This document shows, piece by piece, positions 32,716 through 42,578 of a stretch of 64,000 bases of DNA. A model generated the notes under the pieces. The model was not told where the DNA came from, did no database searches, and saw only the letters and a list, made by a program, of their open reading frames with translations. Both the position numbers and the translations under genes were made by a program. How positions within the stretch are numbered: position 1 is the stretch's first letter; the number at the start of each line of letters is the position of its first letter. This DNA comes from Betaproteobacteria bacterium (lineage in GTDB: Bacteria > Pseudomonadota > Gammaproteobacteria > Burkholderiales > Rhodocyclaceae), in NCBI GenBank assembly GCA_016709965.1, contig JADJLT010000001.1, positions 496,001 through 560,000 of the forward strand. The letters run 5' to 3'.

Positions 32716-32808
32716 TGGCGGACACGCAGGGATTCGAACCCTGGATCCAGGTTTTGCCCGGATGCACCCTTAGCAGGGGTGTGCCTTCGACCACTCGGCC
32801 ACGTGTCC
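32716..32808 (-). tRNA. tRNA-Ser (anticodon GCT)
   Basis: 93 bases with the long variable arm of class II tRNAs. Acceptor GGACACG/CGTGTCC, anticodon stem CACCC/GGGTG with loop CTGCTAA giving GCT, T loop TTCGAAT, discriminator G and encoded CCA. Lies 55 bases downstream of lysC on the same strand. Confidence 0.95.
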
Positions 32809-32863
32809 ATCAAGAGGCGCGGATGATATAGCCTCCGCGCCCTTTGGTCAAACTTCAAATTGA

Positions 32864-34084
32864 TTACTGATCAAGGCCGAAAGTACGATGCAGCACACGA
32901 ACGGCCAATTCCAGATACTTTTCGTCGAGAACGACGGAAATTTTGATCTCGGAAGTAGAGATCATCTGGATGTTGATGCCTTCATCGGCCAGGGCCTTGA
33001 ACATCTTGCTGGCCACGCCCGGATGGGAACGCATGCCGACGCCAACTGCGGAAACCTTGCAGATCTTGTTGTCGCCGGTTACTTGACGCGCGCCCAGCTT
33101 GACCTTGGTTTCTTCGAGGATGCCTTGCGCCTTGGCGTAGTCGCCGCGATTGACAGTAAAGGAGAAGTCCGTGGTGCCGTCATGGCCAACGTTCTGGATG
33201 ATCATGTCGACGTCAATGTTGGCGTCTGCGATGGCACCGAGAATTTGATAGGCGATACCCGGGGTGTCCGGAACGCCGAGCATGGTCAGCTTGGCTTCGT
33301 CGCGGTTGAAAGCGATACCGGAGATGATCGGTTGTTCCATGTTCTTGTCTTCCTCAACAGTGATCAGCGTGCCTTCCCCTTCATCCTGGAAGCTGGACAG
33401 CACGCGCAGTTTGACCTTGTACTTCCCGGCGAATTCGACCGAGCGAATCTGCAGCACCTTGGAGCCGAGGCTGGCCATTTCCAGCATTTCTTCGAAGGTG
33501 ATGGTGTCGAGCTTCTTGGCTTCGGGCACGACGCGTGGGTCTGTCGTGTACACACCATCGACATCGGTGTAAATCTGGCATTCGTCGGCCTTCAGCGCAG
33601 CAGCAAGGGCTACGCCGGAGGTATCGGAACCACCACGGCCAAGCGTGGTGATGTTGCCGTGCTCGTCAACGCCCTGGAAGCCCGCGACAACAATCACGTT
33701 GCCGGCATCGAGGTCACGCCGCATGTTGGCTTCTTCGATCGACAGGATGCGCGCCTTGGTATGGGTGCTGTCAGTCAGCACCTTGACCTGGCCGCCGGTA
33801 TAGCTCTTGGCCTTGCAGCCGATGTCCATCAACGCCATGGAGAGCAGGCCGGTAGTGACCTGTTCGCCGGTGGACATGATGGCATCCAGCTCGCGCGGAT
33901 CGGGATTGGCCTGAACTTCCTTGGCCAGCGCAATCAACTTGTTGGTTTCGCCGCTCATTGCTGATACGACAACCACCACTTGATGGCCCTGTGCCTGGAA
34001 CCTGGCAACGCGTTTGGCGACATTCTTGATGCGTTCGGGATTTCCGACCGACGTACCGCCGTATTTTTGAACAATCAACGCCAT
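32864..34084 (-). CDS. lysC: Aspartate kinase
   Basis: 406 residues. N-terminal kinase signature V-Q-K-Y-G-G-T-S-V at 5-13; G-R-G-G-S-D-T-S near 166-173 in the catalytic domain; two ACT domains near 265-330 and 345-405 for feedback control by lysine and/or threonine (V-G-M-R-S-H-P-G-V-A-S-K-M-F). It makes aspartyl phosphate, the first step toward lysine, threonine, methionine and diaminopimelate. The gene is monocistronic apart from the downstream tRNA-Ser. The internal start used for a separate beta subunit in some bacteria was not identified. Confidence 0.96.
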   Translation of the reverse strand: MALIVQKYGGTSVGNPERIKNVAKRVARFQAQGHQVVVVVSAMSGETNKLIALAKEVQANPDPRELDAIMSTGEQVTTGLLSMALMDIGCKAKSYTGGQVKVLTDSTHTKARILSIEEANMRRDLDAGNVIVVAGFQGVDEHGNITTLGRGGSDTSGVALAAALKADECQIYTDVDGVYTTDPRVVPEAKKLDTITFEEMLEMASLGSKVLQIRSVEFAGKYKVKLRVLSSFQDEGEGTLITVEEDKNMEQPIISGIAFNRDEAKLTMLGVPDTPGIAYQILGAIADANIDVDMIIQNVGHDGTTDFSFTVNRGDYAKAQGILEETKVKLGARQVTGDNKICKVSAVGVGMRSHPGVASKMFKALADEGINIQMISTSEIKISVVLDEKYLELAVRVLHRTFGLDQ

Positions 34085-34169
34085 GGATTTATCCGGTTAA
34101 ACGTTGGAAACATGAAAAAGAGGGCGGGATTTTACCCCACCCGGTTCTTTTCCCGAAGAAAAACGATGT

Positions 34170-35096
34170 TCAGAGATCTGCCAATGTACGCAAATGGGCG
34201 CCAACGCTACGCGCCAGCGAGGTCATCACGTAACCACCTTCAAGCATGGAGACGATGCGCTTGTTGCACATTTCAGCTGCCAGCTTCTTCAAGTGATCAG
34301 TAACCCAGGCGTAGTCCTTTTCGAGGAACTTCAGATTGCCCATGTCGTCCTCGTAGTGGGCGTCGAAGCCAGCCGAGATGAAAATCATCTGAGGTTTGAA
34401 TTCCTTGAGACGCGGCGTCCAGACTTGCGTCACGGCATCGCGGAATTCCTCGCCGCCACACCCGGCGGCGAGCGGCACGTTGCACATGTTGGCTGCTGGC
34501 TTGTCGGTACCGCTATAGGGGTAGAACGGGTGCTGAAAGATGCTGCACATCAACACCTGCTCGTCTCCAGCGAAGCAGTCTTCAGTGCCATTGCCATGAT
34601 GCACGTCGAAGTCGATGATCGCCACGCGTTCCAAACCATGCGCCTTGATGGCATGGCGGGCAGCAACGCCAACATTATTGAAGAAGCAGAACCCCATCGG
34701 GTTGGCTTTTTCAGCATGATGGCCGGGAGGACGCACGGCGCAGAAGGCATTTTCAATCTCCCCCTTCATCACCAGGTCGACCGCGTGACAACCGGAACCG
34801 GCAGCACGCAAGGCGGCGTTCCAAGTGTACGGATTCATCGCGGTATCCGGATCAAGGTGCACAACGCCATGTTCCGGCGATGAGCGTTTGATGCGCTCCA
34901 GATGCGAGGCGGGGTGAACACGGAGCAACTGTTCGAAGGTGGCGAGTGGCGCGTCGTAATAGACGAAATACGCGTCAATTCCCTGAGCGATCAAGTGATC
35001 GTTGATGGCAGTCAGACGTTGCGGGCATTCCGGGTGATGCGAACCCATATCGTGCAATTGGCAATCACGATGGGTAATGATGGCAGTGGTTGTCAC
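34170..35096 (-). CDS. Histone deacetylase family protein (acetyl-lysine/polyamine amidohydrolase type)
   Basis: 308 residues from GTG at 35096, after the AGAGAG-rich repeat that can serve as ribosome binding site; the ATG at 35171 would translate the tandem repeat as R-D-Q-E-R-D-Q-E-R. Zinc amidohydrolase motifs: H-H-P-E-C-P-Q-R-L near 19-27, R-P-P-G-H-H-A near 121-127, D-F-D-V-H-H-G-N-G-T-E-D near 158-169 and S-A-G-F-D-A-H near 245-251. Bacterial members remove acetyl groups from polyamines or small molecules. The real substrate is unknown. Divergent from moxR. Confidence 0.88.
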   Translation of the reverse strand: MTTTAIITHRDCQLHDMGSHHPECPQRLTAINDHLIAQGIDAYFVYYDAPLATFEQLLRVHPASHLERIKRSSPEHGVVHLDPDTAMNPYTWNAALRAAGSGCHAVDLVMKGEIENAFCAVRPPGHHAEKANPMGFCFFNNVGVAARHAIKAHGLERVAIIDFDVHHGNGTEDCFAGDEQVLMCSIFQHPFYPYSGTDKPAANMCNVPLAAGCGGEEFRDAVTQVWTPRLKEFKPQMIFISAGFDAHYEDDMGNLKFLEKDYAWVTDHLKKLAAEMCNKRIVSMLEGGYVMTSLARSVGAHLRTLADL

Positions 35097-35097
35097 T

Positions 35098-35134
35098 TGT
35101 TCTCTCTCTTGGTCTCTCTCTTGGTCTCTCTCTG
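35098..35134. repeat. Tandem repeat of a 12-base CT-rich unit upstream of the deacetylase gene
   Basis: The unit TTGGTCTCTCTC occurs as roughly three consecutive copies with the last one degenerate. It sits immediately before the deacetylase GTG, where its minus strand supplies GAGAGAG for ribosome binding. Unit length is a multiple of three. Confidence 0.75.
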
Positions 35135-35234
35135 CGAAACGGCATATAAACGCCGCACGGCGAAATGTCATTATCGTCCCAATCTGTACGCCGCTTCAAG
35201 CATTAGAATCAGTTCAAACAGAAACAACGGATGC

Positions 35235-36185
<951 letters not shown>

Positions 36186-36190
36186 TTTCC

Positions 36191-37144
36191 GTGGGGATTG
36201 TCGCCACAATCAAACAGCAACTGTTTCGCTGGCGCAGCGACGGCACGGCGCCGCTACGCCTCGGCCAGCGCCGGATATTCATCATCCCGTCGCGCGGCGG
36301 CCTGCTTTACGCATTGGCGCTCGTCGTCATGCTGATCGGCGCCATCAACTACAACCTGGCTCTCGGCCACGCACTGGTCTTCCTGCTCGCTGGACTGGGC
36401 ATCGTCGGCATGATTCACACCTTCCGCAATCTGCACGGTCTGATCATCACCCCAGGCCGCAGTGCACCGGTATTTGCTGGCGAAACGGCACATTTCGAGC
36501 TGACGCTGGAGAATGACAGCTCGTCGCCGCGTCTGGCGCTTGAACTGGCAGCCGAAGCTGGCAATTCGGTGATTGCTGCGGTCAACCGGAAAAAAAGCCT
36601 GAAAATCAAAATTCCGCTCAGCACTGAAAAACGCGGCTGGCTCAAGCTGCCACGCGTACACCTGTCAACCCGTTATCCGCTTGGCCTGTTCACCGCCTGG
36701 GCCTACCTCCAGCCAGAGATGCGCTGCCTGATTTATCCGCAGCCGATTGCTGCATCTCTGCCAGTTGCCTCGCCCTCCCCGGTGGGCGGCGAGCGACACG
36801 GCGATGGTGGACAGAATGACTTCGCCGGCTTTCGGGAACGCCAACCCGCCGACTCGCCCCGCCACGTTGCCTGGAAAGCCAGCGCTCGCAACGCCGGCGA
36901 AGGGCCATTGCTGATCAAGCAGTTTTCCGGTGGGGCCGAGGTCGAACTGATCCTCGACTGGCGCCTGACCAACGACGCGTTGCCGGACGAAACCCGCATT
37001 GGCATCCTCACTGGCTGGCTACTCACCGCCGATGCTGCCGGCACGCCGTTTGGGCTGAGCCTGCCCGGCCTGCAGATCGCCCCGGCCAGTGGCGACCTTC
37101 ATCGCCAACATTGCCTCAAAGCCCTCGCGCTCTTCCAGCCATGA
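36191..37144 (+). CDS. DUF58-domain membrane protein
   Basis: 317 residues from GTG at 36191. Two membrane helices near 39-57 and 62-80, then a DUF58 core with R-x-Y-P-L-G-L-F-T-A-W near 158-168 and D-F-A-G-F-R-E-R-Q-P-A-D-S-P-R-H-V-A-W-K near 212-231. DUF58 proteins bind MoxR and have a von Willebrand-A-like fold. Residues about 130-143 lie in a copy of the dispersed repeat (A-A-V-N-R-K-K-S-L-K-I). Its stop overlaps the tgpA start (ATGA). Confidence 0.9.
   Translation: MGIVATIKQQLFRWRSDGTAPLRLGQRRIFIIPSRGGLLYALALVVMLIGAINYNLALGHALVFLLAGLGIVGMIHTFRNLHGLIITPGRSAPVFAGETAHFELTLENDSSSPRLALELAAEAGNSVIAAVNRKKSLKIKIPLSTEKRGWLKLPRVHLSTRYPLGLFTAWAYLQPEMRCLIYPQPIAASLPVASPSPVGGERHGDGGQNDFAGFRERQPADSPRHVAWKASARNAGEGPLLIKQFSGGAEVELILDWRLTNDALPDETRIGILTGWLLTADAAGTPFGLSLPGLQIAPASGDLHRQHCLKALALFQP
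36575..36612 (+). repeat. Dispersed repeat copy inside the DUF58 gene
   Basis: GCTGCGGTCAACCGGAAAAA then AAGCCTG and AAAATCAAAATT. Core perfect, tail degenerate; read in the same frame (A-A-V-N-x-K-K) as the other coding copies. Confidence 0.45.
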
Positions 37145-39072
37145 GCACGCCCGCCCGTGAAGCCCTCGATCGCCACACCACGCCCTGGCTGTTTGCCACC
37201 GCGCTGGCCACCACGGCACCCCACGTCATTCATCAACCGCTCTGGCTGAGCGCACTGGCCACCACCATGCTGCTCTGGGCGACCTGGCTTTGGTGGAAGG
37301 ACGAACGCCTGCCCGGCCGCTGGCTGCTGATTCTGCTCGTTGTCGCTGGCTGCGCCGGCATCCTGATCGAATTCCACACCCTCTTCGGCCGTGATGCGGG
37401 CGTCGCCATGCTGGTGATGTTCATGACCATGAAGCTGCTGGAACTGAAATCCCGACGCGATGCAATGGTCGTCGTTACCCTCGGCTATTTCCTGCTACTT
37501 ACCCATTACCTGTACTCGCAAAGTATTCCGACCGGGCTATGGCTTCTGGCGGCCATGTGGCTGGTGACGGCCACATTAATCCGCCTGCATGGCGGCCCGG
37601 ATAGCCCACCGCGCCCCACCCTGCGCCTTGCCGGTGTAATGTGCCTGCAAGCCATCCCGTTCATGCTCGTGCTCTACCTGCTTTTCCCGCGTATCGCCGG
37701 CCCGCTCTGGGGCTTGCCGTCCGATGCCCACGCCGGCACGACTGGGCTGTCCGAAACCATGTCGCCGGGCAGCATTGCCCAGCTTGCCCAAAATGCGGAT
37801 ATCGCCTTCCGTGTTCGCTTCGATGGCCCTGTTCCGCCCAAGCAAAAGCTTTACTGGCGCGGCCCGGTCATGGAGCAATTTGATGGCACTACCTGGCGCC
37901 CTTATGAAGGACGCCACCCGGCAGCCCACCTCGAAATGCTGTCGCCGCCGATCAGCTACGAAACGACACTGGAAGCCCACAACCAGCGCTGGCTGCTGGC
38001 CCTTGATGCGCCCGGTGAATTGCCTGCCGAAACCTTCCTGAACGGCACCCTGGCTGCGACTCGTCGCCAAGCGCTCACCGAGCGGCAACGTTTCCGCTTC
38101 TCAGCCAACCTTGATTACCGTTTCAATGCGATTGAAGATCCGAGCGTCCTTCAACGCAACCTCGCCCTTCCCGAGCGCACCAATCCGAAAACACAAGTCC
38201 TGGCCAAGCAGTGGCGAATCGACCGCACCCCGGAAGCCATCATCAGGAAGGCACTGACACTATTCACCAGCGAATTCAGCTACACATTGCAACCACCCTT
38301 GCTCGGCCGGGACGGCATTGACGAGTTCCTGTTCCAGACCAAACGCGGCTTCTGCGAACACTATGCCGCCGCCTTCGTCGTTCTCATGCGCGCCGCCGGC
38401 ATTCCGGCCCGGGTCGTCAGCGGCTATCAGGGCGGCGAATACAACCCGTTGGATGGCTACCTGGTCATCCGCCAGTCCGATGCTCACGCCTGGGCCGAAG
38501 TCTGGCTTGAAGGCAAAGGCTGGATCCGGGTCGACCCGACTGCGGCGGTTTCACCGGCACGTATTGAGACTGGCATCGCCGATGCACTGCCCTTCGGCGA
38601 GCCACTCCCGGCAATGGTCCAGTGGCGAGCTGAATGGGTACGAACGCTGCGTTACCGCTGGGAAGCCATCAACAATGCCTGGAACCAGAACGTACTCGGC
38701 TACAACCCGCAACGCCAACGGGAATTGCTCGCCCGCCTTGGCCTGCCGGATACCGACTGGCGCAGCCTGGCCATTGCACTCGGCAGCGCCTGCAGCCTGC
38801 TCGTAGCGGTGCTGATGCTCTGGGCACTCTACCAACGGCCGGAACGCGACCCGGTCATTCGCCTTTGGCATAAAGCGCTGCGACATCTGGCCCGAAGAAA
38901 GGTAGACTACCAGCCTTGGGAAACGCCACTCGAACTGACCCGACGCATTCGGGAACAGCACCCGGAACTGGCCGAATCCTTTCAACACGTAGTCGATGCC
39001 TACCTAGTGGCGCGCTACAGCACCGACAACTCACTCACAGCACTGCGCGATGCCATTGCGCAATTACGATAA
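37141..39072 (+). CDS. TgpA-type transglutaminase-like membrane protein (DUF3488/DUF4129)
   Basis: 643 residues; ATG at 37141 overlaps the DUF58 stop. N-terminal DUF3488 with about five membrane helices (about 12-175), a periplasmic transglutaminase-like domain with the triad C405 (R-G-F-C-E-H-Y), H449 (S-D-A-H-A-W-A-E-V) and D465 (R-V-D-P-T), one more helix near 545-562 and a C-terminal DUF4129. TgpA of Pseudomonas is the known relative, where the operon is essential; its exact substrate is unclear. It is coupled to MoxR and DUF58. Confidence 0.92.
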   Translation: MSTPAREALDRHTTPWLFATALATTAPHVIHQPLWLSALATTMLLWATWLWWKDERLPGRWLLILLVVAGCAGILIEFHTLFGRDAGVAMLVMFMTMKLLELKSRRDAMVVVTLGYFLLLTHYLYSQSIPTGLWLLAAMWLVTATLIRLHGGPDSPPRPTLRLAGVMCLQAIPFMLVLYLLFPRIAGPLWGLPSDAHAGTTGLSETMSPGSIAQLAQNADIAFRVRFDGPVPPKQKLYWRGPVMEQFDGTTWRPYEGRHPAAHLEMLSPPISYETTLEAHNQRWLLALDAPGELPAETFLNGTLAATRRQALTERQRFRFSANLDYRFNAIEDPSVLQRNLALPERTNPKTQVLAKQWRIDRTPEAIIRKALTLFTSEFSYTLQPPLLGRDGIDEFLFQTKRGFCEHYAAAFVVLMRAAGIPARVVSGYQGGEYNPLDGYLVIRQSDAHAWAEVWLEGKGWIRVDPTAAVSPARIETGIADALPFGEPLPAMVQWRAEWVRTLRYRWEAINNAWNQNVLGYNPQRQRELLARLGLPDTDWRSLAIALGSACSLLVAVLMLWALYQRPERDPVIRLWHKALRHLARRKVDYQPWETPLELTRRIREQHPELAESFQHVVDAYLVARYSTDNSLTALRDAIAQLR

Positions 39073-40121
39073 TGCCCCGCAAACTCACTCACGTCCTCGC
39101 CTCGCTACTGTTTTCTGCTCTGGCCGCACTGGCCCAGGCAGCCCCTGCCGATAAACCGACATTTGCGGATGATCAAGCCGCTATCGACTTCGCCCGCGAC
39201 TTGGAACAACGCCACGGATTCAAGGCCGACGAGCTGATCAGCCAGTTTGCCCAGACTCGACCCAACGCCACTGTCCTCAAACTAATCAAGCCTCCCGTCT
39301 CGCCGTTGCAGCGTTCCTGGGAGCGCTATCGTCCTCGCTTCCTGAACGACCGCCGCATCGATGGTGGCGTCCAGTTCTGGCAAGAAAATGGTGCGCAACT
39401 GGCCAAGGCGCAGGCAATTTATGGCGTACCGGCCGAGATCATTGTGGCCATCATTGGCGTCGAGACCGAATACGGCCGCAACACGGGCGGATTCCGCGTC
39501 TTCGAAGCCCTCGCCACGCTGGCTTTCAACTACCCGCCACGCGCTGAATTCTTCCGCACCGAACTCGAACAATTCCTGCTGCTCGCCCGTGAAAACAATC
39601 TCGACCCACTGGCGGTCAAAGGTTCCTTTGCCGGCGCCATAGGCATTCCCCAATTCATGCCGGGTAGCCAGCGTCGTTATGCCGTGGATTTCGACGGTGA
39701 CCAGCGTGTTGACCTCGGCAACAGTGTGGACGATGCCATCGGCAGCGTTGCCCGCTTCCTGGAACAACATGGTTGGCAGGCCGGGCAACCCGTAGCGGTT
39801 CGAGCGATCACCAGCGGCACCCCTGACAACACGTTAATTCAGGCCGGCATTCGACCAACACTCAAAGTGGGCGATCTGGCCGAAAAAGGCATTCGCGCCA
39901 ACACCGATCCCGAGGCGACGGCAGCCCTGATTGACCTCGTTTCCCCCGGACAGGAAACCGAATACTGGCTCGGTTTTGACAATTTCTACGTCATCACCCG
40001 CTACAACCGCTCAAGTTTTTACGCCATGTCCGTCTTCCAGCTTGCCGAGGCAATCCGCAACCGGATGTGCGCCAACCAACAGACTACAGCAGAGAATCGC
40101 GAGAAATATTGCCGCGCTTGA
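39072..40121 (+). CDS. mltB: Lytic murein transglycosylase B family (GH103)
   Basis: 349 residues. ATG at 39072 overlaps the tgpA stop (TAATG), which settles the start; the frame to 38916 is only the opposite reading of tgpA. Residues 1-24 are a signal peptide without a lipobox. The catalytic glutamate is E131 in G-V-E-T-E-Y-G-R, followed by Q-F-M-P-G-S and D-F-D-G-D near 190-215. It cleaves peptidoglycan to 1,6-anhydromuropeptides. The last 38 bases overlap the convergent rpoS end. Confidence 0.93.
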   Translation: MPRKLTHVLASLLFSALAALAQAAPADKPTFADDQAAIDFARDLEQRHGFKADELISQFAQTRPNATVLKLIKPPVSPLQRSWERYRPRFLNDRRIDGGVQFWQENGAQLAKAQAIYGVPAEIIVAIIGVETEYGRNTGGFRVFEALATLAFNYPPRAEFFRTELEQFLLLARENNLDPLAVKGSFAGAIGIPQFMPGSQRRYAVDFDGDQRVDLGNSVDDAIGSVARFLEQHGWQAGQPVAVRAITSGTPDNTLIQAGIRPTLKVGDLAEKGIRANTDPEATAALIDLVSPGQETEYWLGFDNFYVITRYNRSSFYAMSVFQLAEAIRNRMCANQQTTAENREKYCRA

Positions 40122-41013
40122 TGATCTTGCGCAGGCGATCCAGACCTTCCATCTGAATCTGGCGGACCCGTTCGCGGGTCAGCCCGAAATCGTGGGCAAT
40201 GACGTCAAGCGTCGCTATATCGGCCCCATTCAGCCCATAGCGACGCTCAAGCACCGAACGCTGACGCTCGGTCAGCTGATCCAGCCAGTCATCAACCAGC
40301 GTGCCAACCTCGCTCAGTTGCAACAGGGATTCCGGATCATGCCCACCGTCATCGGCGATGACTTCGGCAATGGTGTGATTGGGGTCGATTTCCAGTGGTG
40401 CATCCAGCGAGGCGATGTGCTCATTGAGTGACAGGATGCGCCTTACATCGTCGACCGAGCGATCAATCAGCAACGCAACACGCTCGACAGTTGTTTCGCG
40501 CTTTTCGGCTGATTCAAGATGCCGCATGGCGCGCAGAACAACGTTGATTTCCTTGACGATATGGACCGGCAAACGAATGGTCCGCGACTGGTTCATGATG
40601 CCGCGCTCGATATTCTGGCGTATCCACCACGTCGCGTAGGTCGAAAAGCGGAAACCGCGTTCCGGATCGAATTTCTCCAGCGCGTGGATCAACCCGAGGT
40701 TCCCTTCCTCGATCAAGTCGAGCAGAGGAATCCCTCGATTCAGGTAATGCTTGGCAATATTCACGACCAGTCGCAGATTGTGTTCAATCATGCGCTGACG
40801 GGCGGCGAAATCGCCTGCCCGCACCAGCCGGGTCGTGGCCAATTCCTCTGCCGGCGTCAGTAGTGGTTTTGCACCGATTTCGCTCAGATAGAGCTGTGTA
40901 ACATCCTCGAGAAGCTCGATTTCCTGGACGATAAGTTCCGGCTCTGGCAGAAGAACAGAATCATCGGGTTGCCCCTCGAACTCGTCATCCACACGTACGC
41001 CGGACTCACTCAT
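40084..41013 (-). CDS. rpoS: RNA polymerase sigma factor RpoS
   Basis: 309 residues. Regions 1.2-2 include D-V-T-Q-L-Y-L-S-E-I-G near 37-47, I-P-L-L-D-L-I-E-E-G-N-L-G-L near 94-107 and F-R-F-S-T-Y-A-T-W-W-I-R-Q near 121-133, the group-2 sigma-70 core; region 4 is G-L-T-R-E-R-V-R-Q-I near 281-290. The stationary-phase/general stress sigma factor. It overlaps nlpD by four bases and is the last gene of surE-pcm-nlpD-rpoS; in E. coli an rpoS promoter lies inside nlpD, which could apply here. Confidence 0.96.
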   Translation of the reverse strand: MSESGVRVDDEFEGQPDDSVLLPEPELIVQEIELLEDVTQLYLSEIGAKPLLTPAEELATTRLVRAGDFAARQRMIEHNLRLVVNIAKHYLNRGIPLLDLIEEGNLGLIHALEKFDPERGFRFSTYATWWIRQNIERGIMNQSRTIRLPVHIVKEINVVLRAMRHLESAEKRETTVERVALLIDRSVDDVRRILSLNEHIASLDAPLEIDPNHTIAEVIADDGGHDPESLLQLSEVGTLVDDWLDQLTERQRSVLERRYGLNGADIATLDVIAHDFGLTRERVRQIQMEGLDRLRKIIKRGNISRDSLL

Positions 41014-41924
41014 CTTTTTGGCAAATGCAAGGCCGGATCAACCGGCTTGCCCTGTTTGCGAATTTCGAAATGCAGCTTGACCGAATCAGCGTCAGTATTT
41101 CCCATCTCGGCAATCTTCTGACCCCGGCTGACCCGCTGACCTTCCTTGACGAGAATTTTCCTGTTGTGGGCATAAGCCGAAAGATAGGTCGCGTTATGCT
41201 TGACGATGATCAGTTCGCCAAAGCCACGCAAGCCGCTACCGGCATAAACAACCTTGCCATCACCGGCGGCCAGCACGGGATCACCTGCCTTGCCGGCAAA
41301 ATCCAGCCCTTTGTTGCCACCGTCGCTGTACGGGGCCGTGACCTTGGCCGACGTCGGCCACATCCATGGCACATCGTCCGGCCCGGCGGGCGCTACCGGC
41401 GCAGCTGCAGGGGCAACTTCAGGTTTGGCCTCGACCGGCTTGGCTGACTCACCACCCACCTTGGTGTTCAGGCGGGCATATGCCTCTTCCGAATACGGCT
41501 CCTTGCCTGCCCGCGGTTCGCGCTTCAGCAAACCGCTTGGCGAAACTTCCGTCGCGGCCGGGACAACCAACTGGTCGAGCGAACGCGACTCAACCACCCC
41601 ATCGGATACGATTGGGTTGGCAACCGCACCATTTGTTGTTGCTTCAGCCACGCCCGGCGGCGCAACGCGCAAGACCATCCCCTCCTTGATCGCAGAGGGG
41701 TTGGTCAGGCTATTCCATACCGCGATATCACGGTGATCCTGACCGGTGCTCTGCGCAATTCGGTACAGCGTATCGCCGCGTTTGACCGTGTAATAACCCG
41801 GACCAGCTGGCTGAGCCACGGATTTTGACGCAGAACTGGAGCGATCAACCGCCGGAACGGGTTGTTGGGAAATACAGCCTGCCAAAAGCAGCAGCGGAAA
41901 AATGGCAGTGACGATACGAATCAT
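41010..41924 (-). CDS. nlpD: NlpD-like lipoprotein with LysM and degenerate M23 domain
   Basis: 304 residues from ATG at 41924; the frame upstream to 41981 lies inside pcm. Lipobox L-L-A-G-C near 13-17. LysM domain at about 43-86 (Y-Y-T-V-K-R-G-D-T-L-Y-R-I-A). The C-terminal LytM/M23 domain has N-K-G-L-D-F-A-G where active enzymes have H-x-G-x-D, so a zinc ligand is missing as in E. coli NlpD. It would activate a cell-division amidase rather than cut peptidoglycan. Proline/alanine-rich linker between the domains. Confidence 0.93.
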   Translation of the reverse strand: MIRIVTAIFPLLLLAGCISQQPVPAVDRSSSASKSVAQPAGPGYYTVKRGDTLYRIAQSTGQDHRDIAVWNSLTNPSAIKEGMVLRVAPPGVAEATTNGAVANPIVSDGVVESRSLDQLVVPAATEVSPSGLLKREPRAGKEPYSEEAYARLNTKVGGESAKPVEAKPEVAPAAAPVAPAGPDDVPWMWPTSAKVTAPYSDGGNKGLDFAGKAGDPVLAAGDGKVVYAGSGLRGFGELIIVKHNATYLSAYAHNRKILVKEGQRVSRGQKIAEMGNTDADSVKLHFEIRKQGKPVDPALHLPKR

Positions 41925-42571
41925 TGCGTTCCTGAAAGTAGCGGGACAAAACGAACAGCATCCAGTCGTGTTTCGATACAACCCTGCGGCGTCCGTTCGA
42001 TAAAACTAAGATACTGCTCGGCAGTACCAATTGGCAAGACCAAGCGCCCACCGAGCGCAAGCTGCTCAAGCAGAGCCGTCGGTACGCGCGTTCCGGCCGC
42101 AGCCACTATGATACTGTCAAATGGTCCGGCTTCCGGCAAACCGAACTGACCATCTGCATGTTTCAGTCGAACGTTGAATTGCTGCAGGGTGCGCATATTG
42201 GCCTTGGCCTTCTCCAGCAAGGGCGCGAGGCGCTCGACCGAATAGACCTCTTTGGTCAATTGCGCCAGGACCGCTGCCTGATAGCCGCAGCCGGCACCGA
42301 TTTCCAGCGTTTTGCCGAGGGTGGTACGCCCGTTGAGCAGCAGTTCGATCATGCGCGCAACGACATAGGGCTGCGAAATGGTCTGCCCCATGCCCAGCGG
42401 CAAGGCGGTATCTTCATAAGCGCGCGAGGCAAGTGCCTCTTCGACGAAGACATGCCGGGGAACAGCTGCCATCGCCTTGAGGACGGCTTCACTGCGTATC
42501 CCTTTTTCGCGGAGGCGCTCGATCATGCGCGCCCGCGTGCGCTGCGAGGTCATGCCAATACCGTTTAACAC
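41921..42571 (-). CDS. pcm: Protein-L-isoaspartate O-methyltransferase
   Basis: 216 residues. Signatures V-P-R-H-x-F-V near 36-42, G-Q-T-I-S-Q-P-Y-V-V-A near 61-71 and L-E-I-G-A-G-C-G-Y-Q-A-A-V-L near 90-103, the SAM-binding loop. It repairs isomerised aspartyl residues in aged proteins. Overlaps nlpD by four bases and lies seven bases after surE. Confidence 0.96.
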   Translation of the reverse strand: MLNGIGMTSQRTRARMIERLREKGIRSEAVLKAMAAVPRHVFVEEALASRAYEDTALPLGMGQTISQPYVVARMIELLLNGRTTLGKTLEIGAGCGYQAAVLAQLTKEVYSVERLAPLLEKAKANMRTLQQFNVRLKHADGQFGLPEAGPFDSIIVAAAGTRVPTALLEQLALGGRLVLPIGTAEQYLSFIERTPQGCIETRLDAVRFVPLLSGTQ

Positions 42572-42578
42572 CTGAGAC

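Noticed and set aside
32888..33964. 358-residue open frame antisense to lysC
   Set aside because: Same reason: aspartate kinase on the minus strand is unmistakable.
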